Positions 9,939 through 21,569 of a stretch of 64,000 nucleotides of DNA are shown here, piece after piece. The translations under genes and the position numbers were made by a program. The stretch comes from Atherinomorus stipes (lineage: Eukaryota; Chordata; Actinopteri; Atheriniformes; Atherinidae). The stretch is from positions 352,501 through 416,500 of the forward strand of contig JALJCO010000083.1 of NCBI GenBank assembly GCA_023101725.1. The letters are read 5' to 3'. The stretch's first letter is position 1, and the number at the start of each line of letters is the position of its first letter. A model generated the notes under the pieces. It saw only the letters and a list, made by a program, of their open reading frames with translations, searched no databases and was not told the DNA's origin.

Positions 9939-10821
9939 TTAAAGGAGTATTATACCCACAGAATGATGTGCGTTCATTTTCTACTCATGTTCATGCTGAG
10001 CAAGACTCTGGAGCACTTTTTTAATATCTCAAATGCAGCCGGAGATCGGACAGGTTTTTGTTTTCCCCCAACTTTCATATAATGGAGTTCACTGGCTACT
10101 GAACCAAAAAGGTCCATAAAAGTCCCCAAAAACTTGTCAATATTTCACCATCGTGTTTGTCCAATGTAATCCAAGTGTCCTGAGTGGGTAGCGTCCATAA
10201 TTTACTCGAAAAAATATCATTTAGTATATTTTCATAGCCTAAAGAGTAGTACATCTAGCTGCTGCAAAGTGCACCCCTGCGAGTTCACAACACTACGAAA
10301 GCCACGGCAGACGAGATCGCACGTTCTCTTTTTCTTTCTTTCTTTGTTTTAAATCAATATCCAACCCCTCTTGTGTTTGTCCCAGTTCGTCTGCAGCTCG
10401 TTTGCTCTTAGCACAGTGTAAACAAAGAATTTCTTCTTCTGCGCTTGCATTATCAGCAGAGTAGGTGCTGAACTCTGCAGCTTCCATGGTGTCGTGAACT
10501 CGCAGGGGCGCGCTTTGCGGCAGCTAGATGTTCAACTGTTTAGGCTATAGAAATATACTAAATGATGTTGTTTGGAGTAAATTATGGACGCTACCCACTC
10601 AGGACACTTGGATTACATTGGATGAGCAGTATTGAGGAATATTGCCAAGTTTTTGTGGACTTTTATGGACCTTTTTGGTTTGACCCCTGGTCACCTCCAT
10701 CATGTGAAAGCTGATCTCCGGCTGCATTTAAGATATTAAAAAAGTGCTCCAGAGTCTTGCTCAGCAAGAGGGTGAGTAGAAAATGAATGCACATCATTCT
10801 GTGGGTGTACTATTCCTTTAA
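9939..10821. mobile_element. Long-arm MITE, copy 1 (TTAA target)
   Basis: An 875-bp foldback element (9943-10817) between TTAA at 9939-9942 and 10818-10821. The arms are about 300 bp and inverted; the outer end AGGAGTATTATACCCACAG pairs with CTGTGGGTGTACTATTCCT on the right. Between the arms lies a unique centre with an open frame on the minus strand (10293-10487). Two further copies occur at 42748-43577 and 49054-49617. The target duplication points to a TTAA-specific transposase (piggyBac-like); that enzyme is not encoded here. Confidence 0.8.
10293..10487 (-). other. Conserved open frame in MITE centre (copy 1)
   Basis: A 64-residue frame that I do not recognise. It begins near MEAAEFSTYSADNAS, has a CxxC pair (CLHC), an acidic run before it and a basic tail (LKQRKKEKEN). 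The same frame is open in the copies at 43101-43316 (-) and 49390-49599 (+). Differences between copies include two length changes, each of exactly one codon. It could be the remnant of the first exon of the parent element's protein, a captured host exon, or chance. Translation is unproven. Confidence 0.3.
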
Positions 10822-11358
10822 AGTGAGTAGGCAGTCTTGAACAAGCTAGTCTTGAGTCTGGATTTGAAGATGAGTAGAGTCAATATTGTGAATGTCTGGT
10901 GGTGAGGAGTTCCTGAGTTTGGGAGCAGAGTGGCTGAAAGCCCAGGACACAGTGAGGTGGATGGAGGAGGACGAGGATCTGAGGGAGCAGGCTGGAGTGG
11001 CAATCTGGAGGAGGTCAGACAGATATGATGCAGCCAGGTTATGGATGACCTTAAAGGTGAACGAGAGGAGTTTGTAATCAATACTTTGGCTGACTGGGAG
11101 CCAGTGAGGCTGCTGCAGGTTGAGGGTGATGTGATGGAATGATGGGGTTCTTGTTATGATCCAGGTTGAAGAGTTATGGACCAGTTGGAGCTTGGAGAGA
11201 CTTCGGGGGGGGGGGACCAAAGTGGAGGGATAATCAATATGAAAGGTGATGAGACTGTGGACGAGGCTGGAGGCAGTGTGGAGGGAGTGGCAAAGGTGGA
11301 AGTAGGCAGGCGTTGATGTTATCGATTGGGAATGAATGACAGCCATCAAGGATGACAC
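10819..11358 (-). pseudogene. Non-LTR retrotransposon ORF2, C-terminal remnant
   Basis: The minus-strand frames 11358-10846 and 11081-10818 together resemble the end of a LINE reverse-transcriptase protein downstream of the catalytic region. Recognisable landmarks are LQLVHNSSTWIITRTPSFHH, PHWLPVSQSIDYKLLSFTFK, AFSHSAPKLRNSSPPDI and the closing FKSRLKTSLFKTAYS. The order and wording match the C-terminal domain of L2/CR1/Rex-type LINEs ('LQLVQNSAARVLT...LHWLPV..RI.YKLL'). At least one frameshift separates the two frames. The reverse-transcriptase core and endonuclease are absent. The stop codon TAA coincides with the TTAA where MITE copy 1 inserted. A G11 run lies at about 11207. Confidence 0.7.
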
Positions 11359-11360
11359 CC

Positions 11361-12104
11361 GGACTCTAAACCTAAGGGGAGGGGGAGACAGTGAAGTGGA
11401 AAGTAAAAATGTTTGTTGCTTTGTCCTCTTTTGGGTGTGTTTGTGACTGAATTTCCATAATGCTGAAGATGATCAGAGTTTTTCATTAAATATACACTGA
11501 TGTCAGCTGGTTAAAACAGGACGAGGATTCTGCAGCTTTGCAGCAGCAGCTCTACAAAGACTAAAAATGACAGTTTAGCTGTGCTGGTGCTTCGTTTTGC
11601 AGGAGTTGTGGTCCATCAAACTGAACAATGGTTTGAAAAACAGCCTTAACCCCACATTCCAGACAAAAAGTGTTGCATGTGTTAGAAAGAGAAGCATTAT
11701 GTGGAATGGTTCATGAGCTTTAAATCTCCCTGATTTGCAGTTACTGGCCCGAACAACACACATTTACTGCCCAGTATTTCTGCTTTGTCCCTTACCCCCA
11801 ACCGGCTGAGCCAGATGGCTTCCTGAGTCTGTGAAAGTTTCTTCCTCTTAGAAAATGTTTTATTTTTCTTTCTTGCCAGCTTCCAACTACTTACTCGAAG
11901 CTCACAATCAGATTTCTTTAAAAATATAACTTTATTGATCTGGAGGAACCTGCTTTTGTTAGAAAGACTCATGATTCAAGAGGCTTGTTGTCACTCCAGA
12001 ATGGGAAGAGCAGGAAAAGGAAAAAAACTGAAAATTAAATCTTGGTAAAAAAAAAAAAATAGGAGACTACCTCCCAATTCCTATTTTCATCCCTACCCCT
12101 AACC
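11361..12104. other. No recognisable gene or repeat
   Basis: AT-rich sequence with a poly-A stretch near 12047. No termini or domains seen. Confidence 0.35.
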
Positions 12105-12142
12105 CAGGGGTCAGCAACCCAAAATGTTTAGCCATTTGGACC

Positions 12143-12173
<31 letters not shown>

Positions 12174-13171
12174 AACAACAAAAAAACAAATTTGTCTGGA
12201 CCTGCAAAAATGTAAAAGTCTTATCTAAGCCCAAGGGGTTGGCGACATTTACCAGTCAAATAGCCATTTGGAAAAAGGATGCAGGTTAAATAATCCACCA
12301 GCAGCAAACCAAACATGCCATCCTGTCTGTGTGCCGTCATCCTTTTACTGGCGCGTGCAGTCAGCTGTCTACCTAAAAAATAAAATGGCTTTCACAAAAT
12401 ATAAACACAACTACGCAAAAGTATCTGGTCAGCAGTGAAAGTAGCTAAATGAATCTGCCATCGCAGGACTGAATAATCCGTTTTCATCAGACCAACAACC
12501 ACAACAGAGACGCTCCTCTCTGAGACGTTCGTGGGACAGGGCGCCAGGAGGAAAGCTCGGCGCTCCACGGGCTGTCCACACTCAGAGATATTCCTTGTTT
12601 ATAATTAATTCCGTTTTTACTGTTTAATTCCGTGATTGCCGATTTGACAGGGCTGTATCATGTTATGCTGCACAACAGCGGCTTGTGAGCTTTAAGTGCG
12701 GTTCATAACACTGAATGGCTGCGTAAAGATGTGGGAAACACATCGTATCACATGCTGGACAGTAACTCGCTGTTTTACTGCAGTTACCTGCTTGTTGCAC
12801 CTGTCACTCAATTGGCTGCTTTGCAAAATGGCACAATATAAATTATGCCTTTCTTTTAATAGTTGAGGTGGATTTTATTTGATGTGTTGCATTTGCGGTG
12901 CAATAGAACACAGGAAAAGTGTGCAACTGTACATGAACTGCTCAGAGGGATCATCGTGATCTTCAAGTTTAGAATAAGATAAGAGAAACTTTATTGTCTC
13001 AGTAGGGGAAATTTGTCTTGGGCTTTTAGAATCACATTATTAAAGCGAGCAAACCAAAATAAAATACACTTTAATAGAATAGTCATTAATTCATTTTCAA
13101 ATGCCAGGGAGCAGCATCAGAGGGACAAAAGAGCCGCATGCGGCTCTGGAGCCGTGGGTTGCTGACCCTAG
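12105..13171. mobile_element. hAT-type non-autonomous element
   Basis: The left end CAGGGGTCAGCAACCC (12105-12120) is inverted at the right as GGGTTGCTGACCCT (13156-13169). Such 'GGGGTCAGCAACCC' ends are typical of vertebrate hAT/Charlie-type elements. About 1.07 kb; no transposase frame remains. The right end also carries the palindromic GCCGCATGCGGC. I find no convincing 8-bp target duplication. Inside lie a C23-A12 tract, a segment (about 12575-12660) related to the right end of the element at 18262-19228, and a LINE-tail-like piece near 12970 (ACTTTATTGTCTCAGTAGGG). Confidence 0.6.
12141..12175. repeat. C23-A12 homopolymer pair
   Basis: Twenty-three C followed directly by twelve A. Confidence 0.9.
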
Positions 13172-13194
13172 CCCTTCTCAGGATTGAATTATTC

Positions 13195-13401
13195 CACTAA
13201 GACAGGGGTGTCCAGCTCTGGTCTTTGAGGGACACAATCCTGCAGGTTTTCCATGTCTCTCTTCTGTAACACACACCTGACTCAAAGTCATAGGCTTTTA
13301 GATTCATTTAATTTGAGTCAGCTGTGCTGATGCAAGGAGGCATGGAAAACCGTCAGGACAGTGGCCCCTGAGGACCGACTTTGGACACCACTGCCCTAAG
13401 A
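13195..13401. mobile_element. hAT-type MITE with near-exact 8-bp target duplication
   Basis: A 191-bp element (13203-13393) with inverted ends CAGGGGTGTCC and GGACACCACTG (10 of 11 match). It is flanked by CACTAAGA (13195-13202) and CCCTAAGA (13394-13401), 7 of 8 identical. This is the common fish pattern 'CAGGGGTGTCCA..CTGG' in which the two halves are themselves partly complementary. It carries no coding capacity. Fragments of the same family lie at 8708-8795, 25690-25745 and 59020-59097. Confidence 0.8.
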
Positions 13402-13439
13402 AATGGGACAACCCTTCGAAATCCTCATGCATCATCAAT

Positions 13440-13960
13440 AAACGCCCATGGCACAGTAAACTGACATCACGGTTGTTTCCGGAAGAGTTTGCAATGCCGT
13501 CTGCAGCAGCAATAACCTCCCTTTCCTGGGCGATTGGATTATTTTTTGGCTTTGAGTCAAAAAACGTAAAAACAGTCCATGATCATGAACAGGTAAGGGC
13601 TGGTATATACTTGCTGTGGACGCCTGGTCAGCATTTGGACACATTCGGAGCGTTTGTGTGAGGAGCACGGGCTGGCCGAAACACTTGATACTCCAGTAGG
13701 AGGACTAACTGTTGCAGCATGAGTCACTGTGCAACAGGGAGGAAACATCATAAAGACGCCGGTAGTTGTGGACAAAGTCCGAGTGGCGCTATCCTAAACA
13801 ACTCGCCGATGTGTTTACCTCTGATCTCGTGTTCACACTTTTGAACACCTCTAGCGTTCAAGTCAAAATTGCACCGTGCGCATGCAACACGTTACCTTGC
13901 ATCAAAACAAATGCTAGTAAAGCGTGGCAGCCATGATACATATGTGGACACGTCGCCAAC
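13440..13960. repeat. Dispersed repeat related to the interior of the 59109 element
   Basis: AAGGGCTGGTATATACTTGC, GGACGCCTGGTCAGC, GGAGCGTTTGTGT and GAGCACGGGCTGGCCGAA correspond in order to 59600-59690, inside a hAT-type element. This suggests either a second decayed copy of that element or a repeat that inserted in both places. Boundaries are uncertain. Confidence 0.45.
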
Positions 13961-14455
13961 AGCAAGTAGAAACCGCCCCTAAGAAGAATCCTTCCTCGTC
14001 CCAGCAGCCCTGCTCTCACAGCTACTGATGTAAATGTCCCAGACTGTTTGGAAGTCAGCAGTTCAGGATGATCATTGGCAGCATCTTTCTGTCTGCAGCA
14101 GAGCAGTTTCCATCCTGCCCAGTAATACAGGATGCAGGGAAGATCGCAGCTGCACGCCTGTAAAAGGATGTGAAGGCTATGAAGATGGCTGCATCTGCCA
14201 AAGATGTAGCCTCAATCTCGGCATAATCCTCCTAAAACAAAGGGCATAGAAAGGTTTCCTGACAACTTTTTTGTAGTCCAAAATCATCTTTTTTGCATTG
14301 ACAGAGTTGCAAAATCCATAACACTAAAAGTTCGCTGAACTCGAACAGTTGTACCTCTATATAAAATATTATACACACTGAGGGGCAGAACAGTTATTGC
14401 ACTTATGAACAGCATCAGAGCAGTTGTAGCACATCTGAGTATTATAAAATAAAAG
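13961..14455. other. No recognisable gene or repeat
   Basis: No termini or protein motifs seen. Confidence 0.35.
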
Positions 14456-14459
14456 GATG

Positions 14460-14880
14460 TATGAGGAGATAAAATACAGAAAAGGAGGGATTGTCTTATT
14501 GAATGGTTAAGCGGTGGCCAAGGGAGGTGTTAGAGTCTAATGGCTGTGGGGAGGAAAGATTTCCTTGCCATTCAGTGGAGCATTTTATGCTAATCAGTCT
14601 CCCACTAAAAAGCTTTTCTGTCTAGCTATAACACTGTGAAGTGGGTGATCAGCATTTCAAATGATAGACTGAAGTCTCGCCAACAGTCTCCTATCTGCAA
14701 CACTCACCAATGTGTCCAGTACCTTTCCTGCCACAGAGCCAGCCCTCTTGATCAGTCTGTTAAGCCTCTTTGTCTCTGTCATCTTTATGCTGCCCCCAGC
14801 ACACCACAGAGGAGAGGATGCTCCTGGCCTCTGCGGTCTTGTGGCATATCTGCAGCATTTTATAGACTCCAAAGGATCTG
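14460..14880 (-). pseudogene. Non-LTR retrotransposon ORF2, C-terminal remnant
   Basis: Minus-strand frame 14872-14657 reads SSPLWCAGGSIKMTETKRLN, then RLIKRAGSVAGKVLDTLVSV and ADRRLLARLQSII. This matches the tail of fish LINE ORF2 proteins ('AVVCWGGSL..AD..RLNRLIRKAGSVVG.ELDSL..V.ERR.L.KL.SI'). The wider nucleotide match extends left to about 14460, where AGTCTAATGGCTGTGGGGAGG and CTTGCCATTCAGTGGAGC correspond to the sequence beyond that motif, now frameshifted. The catalytic reverse-transcriptase core is missing. It is a 3' fragment typical of 5'-truncated insertion. The clade is uncertain. Confidence 0.6.
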
Positions 14881-14884
14881 ATTC

Positions 14885-16650
14885 TGTGTGAGAAATATAA
14901 CCTTCTCTGACACGTTTTATGTTGCAGTGAGTTCTTTGATCAATGTTTGCTCTTCAAATATTTTTAGACAGTTATAATCTCATAAACTTTCACACATCAC
15001 ATATAGCAAAGAGGTCTGATGTGACTCTGCCTGCAGATATTAGTTTTGCTGGTGAGCTTGAAGTGCTGCATGGATTTGAGGGGTGAAATCTAACAAAGCC
15101 CAAAGCCTTTAGGGAAGCAGTGGTCAGCTTTAATGTGTTCCTGGAAATAGTTTACTGCAAACAAATGGCCATTTTCTTTGCAGGAGCAGGTTAGCTTTCT
15201 GTGAGATTTACTGGAAACATCAAGGATCAGTTCTTTGGTCAGAAAGCCTGCAGCTGGTGTAACAGCTGTTGCATCAAATACTGTTTTTACACACGGGGGT
15301 ATGCTGAAGATGTTTTTATTTTAAAGAATTGCAGAACATAAAAACATCCATCAAAGGCTAAATGTACATATTTCAGTGAGTGATTCTTTTTCAAATGAAA
15401 TGCCATACCCAGAGGACAGGTTTACTTATCAGCAGATAAAGGATTCTCTATCAAACATGTAAAGCAAAGATGTGCCTTCTGTCCAAACTGGCGCACAAAG
15501 TTGGACAACTATGCACAACTCCACAACTTCCTGAACTTGAGCCAGCTCCTTTTTTTCCTGTCTTTCATTACTGGACAAATGAATAATCCGGGTGTGCCAG
15601 ACCTCAGTAACCACAGCAACAATGGCCAGACACACCTGAATTAATGAGTTTATCAAAAAACATGAAAGACAAGAAACAAAGGAGCTGGCTTAACTTTATT
15701 CAAGCTGATAAATTAGAATAAGAATCTACACCAACAAATCTAACATGGCTGTGCTTAAAAACTGTCAAAGAGAAAATTAGTGACTTCCTGAGGAAAAACG
15801 GAGGATTCACTGCTGCCACAGAAGCTTTCAAGTACTGACAGTCTAAAAAATTAAACATTAGAATCTTTTGTTTGATAAAATTACAGTCCCACATGCAGCT
15901 TTTTGAGATATTGTGTGTCTGTGTGCGCAATGATAAGAACAAAAACTAAATTCACTTTAAGAGAAGTGTGACTCAGAAAGAAATGTAGAAACTTAAAAAC
16001 TTAAAGTGTCTGAAAACTTTGTGTTCACTCTATTTCAAGTAGCCAAGTCTTCCTAACATGTTTCACATAAAGACACATAGCTGAATTTCTGTTCTTAACA
16101 GAGGCGATTCTAGGATGATTCAGAGGTTTAGGGGTGCTGAGAACCCAGAGAGCTGCCCGGCCAGGCAAGAGAAATGTCATTGTTTTGTACAGTTTAACAC
16201 ATTTTCATTCCCACATTTGTGAAAGATCAGCAAAACACTATGTGGGGAAGCTGATTTCCAGCATATTGGTCTCTTGTTCCAGTGGTAAACCAGATCCACC
16301 AAAACTCACCTTTTCTTCCTTATTCACAAAGTTTATGATCATTTTCAAGCCATAGATTTAAGATTTTATCATCCAAGGTCTAGAAACAAAGTTGGTGAAC
16401 CAGATCCATCAGAACCCCGTTTATCCTCCTTATTTATGGAGACTCTGACAGTTTTACAAACTTACATTTTGAACACTTATAATAATAATAATAAAAGTTA
16501 TTACTGCTGCTATCTGGAATATGCCAGGTGGGCAGGATCAAACCAGTTTGGAGGGGGTAGGGGTTGCTGGATTTTCTTTATGAAAATATTACATTTAAAC
16601 AAAGTACAGTATATTTGTTAAATAAAGTACATACAGTTCAAATGTGTATA
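14885..16650. other. No recognisable gene; one short direct repeat
   Basis: Mostly AT-rich single-copy-looking DNA. AACCAGATCCACCAAAACTC (about 16288) recurs imperfectly as AACCAGATCCATCAGAACCC (about 16398), each followed by related CTTCCTTATT/CCTCCTTATT sequence, suggesting an old local duplication of about 45 bp. Confidence 0.35.
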
Positions 16651-16654
16651 CAGT

Positions 16655-16677
16655 ACACACACACGCACACATATATA

Positions 16678-16716
<39 letters not shown>

Positions 16717-16734
16717 ATCATATATGTGTGTGTA
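16655..16734. repeat. (CA)n/(TA)n/(TG)n microsatellite
   Basis: A compound dinucleotide array with a (TA)n core at about 16683-16713, flanked by CA on the left and TG on the right. Confidence 0.95.
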
Positions 16735-16739
16735 TTTAT

Positions 16740-18250
16740 CCCCCCAAAATAAAATGGACTAAAGTTGCCTATGGTTCTTAACCATCACTAATTTATTGTT
16801 TTTGTTTTTTTAGTATTATTTTTATCTAATAAGTATTTGATCTGAAACACACATTTTCATTTTGCATTTTTGCAACTACAATGCTGCAGCATCCTTTTGA
16901 TGCTGCAGAGGAATGGCTGTTTTATAGCCCTGAACTCCCCATGACGTGTGCTGCATGTGTAGCTGCTGTCAATAATGTAGAAATGTATGCAGAAAAAAAT
17001 ATGTAGATGAACAATGTTAGAGTCATTATATCAACCAAATGACTCAGCTGATGAATATCAAAAGTGACATGTACATATAAGGGCATCATAAAACATCATC
17101 TGGTTCGTACCGCATCCTAAAATTTGGTTAGATGAACAGCACATTATAACACAATTAAGAAATATCTGCCAAAATGCAGAAGCAGTGTCTGAAAAATGAA
17201 GTTCATCTTTATTGTTTCTATGGAAATTAAAAAGCTGTAAAATAGTCACTCAGCAAAATATTATCATACCTTAAACCTTGGGAGTATCTTCTTTTTCACA
17301 TGACGGTAAGATGAAAGTTCAAAGCCAACATGAGCAATATCGTTCCTGCTGTTTCGGTAATACTATGACGGCATCAGTGATATCATATCTATATTCTTAA
17401 GCCCTGTTTAACCAGCGTTTGAACTTCATGTATTTTAAGCTGCTTGTTTTAAACTGGATTAAAACAGTGACAGCTGTTGAATGTGTTTGTTAGATAAATG
17501 GGATCTTTTTATCTGTTGTTTTTTAGCAGAAAACATGACATCACAATGGAAAGACTTTTCTAACCAATCATTTATTAGGTAAAAGAAGCTCGGTGAAGCT
17601 GCAGAATTACCTTGGAAATGTATTTTTCTGTCATAATTTACAACTTACATTTTAAGACTCCCGTGAGTCTATGAATTTTGGTTACCTGCACAAGGAAATT
17701 TTTACTTATTCCAAGCATGACCATCCTGCGATGAATTAAAATTGCAGTTTAAAGTGATTAAATGCTTAGATGCCCTGAAGTCATTTAACATCACGCAAAT
17801 GGGACTTCAGTTTACCAAAGCATTGAAAATGACAGTGGCTGCACCCCTATTACCTCCCTGAGAAGAGATGATTTGGGGCCAAGTGGAGTAATGCTCATGG
17901 CGAGGGGACACTGTGAGGAGGTCAGGTCAGCCATTCAGCTGGGATAGTAATGGCTGCTTTGTACCTTTCCCCAACAATGACAGTGACGATTATGTGAAAG
18001 CCCTCGAGCCACATGAATTCCCAGAGAAGTCGTAGATGACAGTGTCGCTTAGTGTGGTGGATGAGAGCTGACAAACACCAAATAGGATAAATCACCTGCT
18101 CAACTTTCACGGGAGATGTTTAAAAAACATGTAATCAGCATTCATTACCAGTTTTTTCTCTATTCTCCATCACCATTTTTCTTCATCATTTCATGTGCTT
18201 CTGTTTGTTCTCTACAGTATTTAGTGTGTCTTTGGATAGTTGTTTATTTA
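16740..18250. other. No recognisable gene; candidate conserved non-coding segment at 17760-18110
   Basis: The left part is AT-rich and featureless. The 17760-18110 part has more balanced composition, no homopolymers and no repeat similarity I recognise, which is how vertebrate conserved non-coding elements often look. This is a guess from appearance only. Confidence 0.25.
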
Positions 18251-18255
18251 ATGTG

Positions 18256-19234
18256 TCTTTGTAGAGCCCTATGAAATCAGTTTTATTTTTTCTAAAATTC
18301 CATTTTAATTTTTTCCATTTTCTGTGTTTTTCAGTTTTTAATTTTTAAGAATTCAGTTTTTATCAATTTTACACAAATTTAACACCAATACAGCGTATAA
18401 AAAAATTCAATTTAGCCAATTAATGACGTTATAATTAATAACTTGAATGCTTTCACGCTTTTAAACATATTTAAGGCAAAAACATGGCACAAGTTTAAAA
18501 AAACAAAGAGAAAATGCCAATAGTAAATAACACATAATTCAGAACAATACTAATTTACAGATGGTGATCCACACCATAGGCTAGACCATAAGAAACAGAT
18601 GTCCGGGTTAGATCACCGGACGCACAGGCTAATAATCATGGGGAAACTGCTCTGTCCTGTATTCTGCTGCTCTGAAACCACGTCCATCCAGAGCAGAGCG
18701 GATGGAAGGAAGTCAGTCGATAGAAAGCAAAGTCGATCCGGCCAATTTTTAAAATAAAACACTTTGTGCAGAATCTGGATCACGTTTTACTCTGAAACAT
18801 CAGTGCTACGTCCAAACCTGCTGCATCATGCCGTCAGTGGAGAGAATCTCACTTTATACTACGTGACACCTGGATGACGAGACGTTCATGGGCTGTAGTT
18901 TAATTCACCAGTAGATGCACAACAACCAAGAAAGGTGATCAGACAAAGAGTAAACGTGTGGTACACAGGTCGGTCTGGCTAAATAACCAGGAGGAAAGCT
19001 GGCAAAGCTGCCCCGCGGGGCTTCCTCGTGTAGCGGGGGGGCGCTCTGCAGCCTAGTGATCCCCCCTTGGAGCATTTTTCTGGGCAAAACTTTCCCTTTT
19101 AAAAAACACATTTTTGGAAATTGTTGCTCATTTCCGTGACATTCCGCGTTTATAATAAATTCCGTTTTTAATGTTCAATTCCGTGATTCCGTCCGTGATT
19201 CAGTGATCGCGGATTTCATAGGGCTCCATCTTTG
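18256..19234. mobile_element. hAT-type non-autonomous element
   Basis: Left end TAGAGCCCTATGAAATC (18262 on) pairs with GATTTCATAGGGCTCCA (ending 19228). TCTTTG flanks both sides (18256-18261 and 19229-19234), a shortened or eroded target duplication. Subterminal repeats of ATTCCGTTTTTA and AATTCCGTGATTCC lie near the right end; the same words occur at about 12600-12650. No transposase is encoded. Confidence 0.65.
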
Positions 19235-20940
19235 GATATTACTCTTGTTTTTGGTTCGTCATCTTTCTGATTTCCATGTTTTCTGTGTTAGGCTAGGTTA
19301 CACTCGGGTTGCTTCTGCTCACTTTGACTGCATTCACGCCTAAAAAGTTGGTACAAAACCAATCGGTTCTCAACTGGCACCAAATTGAGTAGATCTCAAT
19401 CACAAAACATGACATAAGTATTGGTTAAGGCTAGACTCCCACAAACTCCAAACTGCTGTATTACTTAAATGCTTCAATAAAGTTAGGAGGGAAAAAGACC
19501 AATTGATATTATCACAAGTTACCACCTCAGAGTTCAGCAAAAAATATAGTAGGTAATGTACAATATGGGGGGATTTTTTTACCTCACAAGTTACCAACAT
19601 GGCCAATTGACACAGGATTAACATCACAGGCAATCTCTGTAATTATTACAAATCACATGGTCCCTCGGTAAACTAATCCTGTTAGAATAGGGTTTATGTA
19701 CAGATATATACAGGAAAAGAAGAAGTATATAAGTTTCTCATAAGAGGACCAGTATACAGTACTGTCACAGCTGGGTTTGGTATCATTACTAAGCTACACA
19801 TTATAGTCCTAAACTTATTTAAATTTTTGAAACATTGAGGTAACAAGTCTTAAATGCGCTGACATTTGACCCATCAGTGTCTTCAATAAAATTCCCATGG
19901 CGACATTATGCACCTTGATAACCTGGCTTAAACTAATTGGACGTCAGCAGAAGGAAATATTGACGGGAACAAACCACTTTCATCCAGATGTTAACAGGCA
20001 CTAGCAGAACAGGCACAGTATTGTAACAAGCTGCTTGTCATAAAACCAATAACACAGATGGCAAGAAGTTTGCTTCTCTGTATGCTTGGGGCATCAGACT
20101 TGCAAAGAGGTGCTGTGGGGAAAAGAAACTGTAGCTTATAACCACTGACCCTGCACCATCCCACTGCCTGGATTGGATTATTTCAGCAAAAGTCACTTGT
20201 CTGATAGGGTGCAGAAACAAGACTGCATCCAGAACAAAGATGCCTTGTTGTCTGAAAAAAAGTGATATTCTGGTGATGATATGTCTGGACTCAGTCTGTA
20301 GCCTAAAACAACTGTAGAAACTAAGGTCAAACTAAGCTAGTGTAAGAAGCTTCAAATACTGATTAAACAATGTTAAACCTGCAAATTTAGTAAGTGGATC
20401 ATATTTCCACTGTAACCTTCTTCATCTCTTGGTTCTGATTGGTAAATAGTTTCCCTCTGATGTTGTTTGGTGCCCTCCCCTCAGGTGAATCTGATCTGGT
20501 CTTATTAAAGGAAACGATAAAAGGGGTCTCCGTTTTAATTCCTCCAGCTTCTGCAGAAGCACTCTGCTTGTTTAGAGATCAAATTATCCCTATCTGGCTT
20601 TTGGTTTTGCTACAGGTCAAACAGTCTCATTTGCAATTTTTTTGTTTTCTGCCAGGTTTAGCTGAATCTTAGTTTCAGCAAAGGTCAAGATTGTTGGTTA
20701 AAGATTAATTCTTTTATTTTTGTGATAAATGGAAAGATTTTATTCTAATGTTGGAATTAATTTTAACCATCTAACTGCAATCCCCCACATTTTTATTTAA
20801 TAGCAGTTCTGGTGACAACGGAGGGGGGTTGTAATGTAGCATAAGAAGAATGAATAATGATACCGTCGATTCAAAACACACACATGACTTTGATGTGACG
20901 GTGAATTGGAGCTTGGAGGAGAGGAGAGCTGCCTGCTCTT
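19235..20940. other. No recognisable gene or repeat
   Basis: AT-rich; no transposon ends or domains identified. Confidence 0.35.
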
Positions 20941-20941
20941 T

Positions 20942-20960
20942 TGTGTGTGTGTGTGTGTGT
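20942..20960. repeat. (TG)n microsatellite
   Basis: About nine TG units. The open frame across it (20850-21206) is not convincing as a gene. Confidence 0.9.
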
Positions 20961-21466
20961 TTTGTCAGTTTCCTTTTTTCACACTCTCACCAGTTATTAA
21001 TGTGCTTTTCACTGCTTGAGAAAATGGACGTGATGGTGTGTGAAAAGGGTCAAACGTGCGATTCTCATGGTCAGCGGGTAAGAGTTGGAGTCCTGTCAGA
21101 TTCTGCCTTCAGCGGTTCTTTCTCCACAGCTGTCGGACCACCAAGCCAAAGTTTAGTGCTCAGATTGACAGAGTTAGTAAATGTTAATGAGTCAGTTTGG
21201 CATTGAGAGACTGAACAATCATATTCTTAAATCATGTGAGGTTTGGATGGAGTCAGAGGGCCAGGCAGTCGTTCCACATATGCTAGCTTTTCCTCTCCCA
21301 GGCCCTTTTATCAGTAAGAGAGCAGTTGTGCAGATAAGCTGAATAGCATGCTTGTTGTTGTAGTTACTCAATCAGCAAAATTGATCGACACTCAAAGCTT
21401 GCTGCAAAGATCCAATCAATTGAAAACAAATTTTCAAAAAGTTGTTTTTTCAGTTGCTGAAAAAGT

Positions 21467-21512
21467 AAAAAAAAAAAAAAAAAGAAAAAAAAAAGAAATA
21501 TATATACACATC

Positions 21513-21555
<43 letters not shown>

Positions 21556-21563
21556 TTTTTTTT
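21467..21563. repeat. Poly-A, (CA)n, (TA)n, poly-T compound repeat
   Basis: A poly-A run, then (CA)n at about 21513-21537, (TA)n and a T run. The A-rich and T-rich edges could form a stem. Confidence 0.95.
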
Positions 21564-21569
21564 CCCTCC

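Noticed and set aside
12105..13171. An 8-bp target duplication for this hAT-type element.
   Set aside because: Flanks CCCTAACC and CCCTTCTC agree in only five of eight positions and the exact ends are ambiguous.
20850..21206. 118-residue plus-strand open frame.
   Set aside because: Much of it comes from the (TG)n repeat (VCVCVCF); there is no recognisable domain and no splice or codon evidence.
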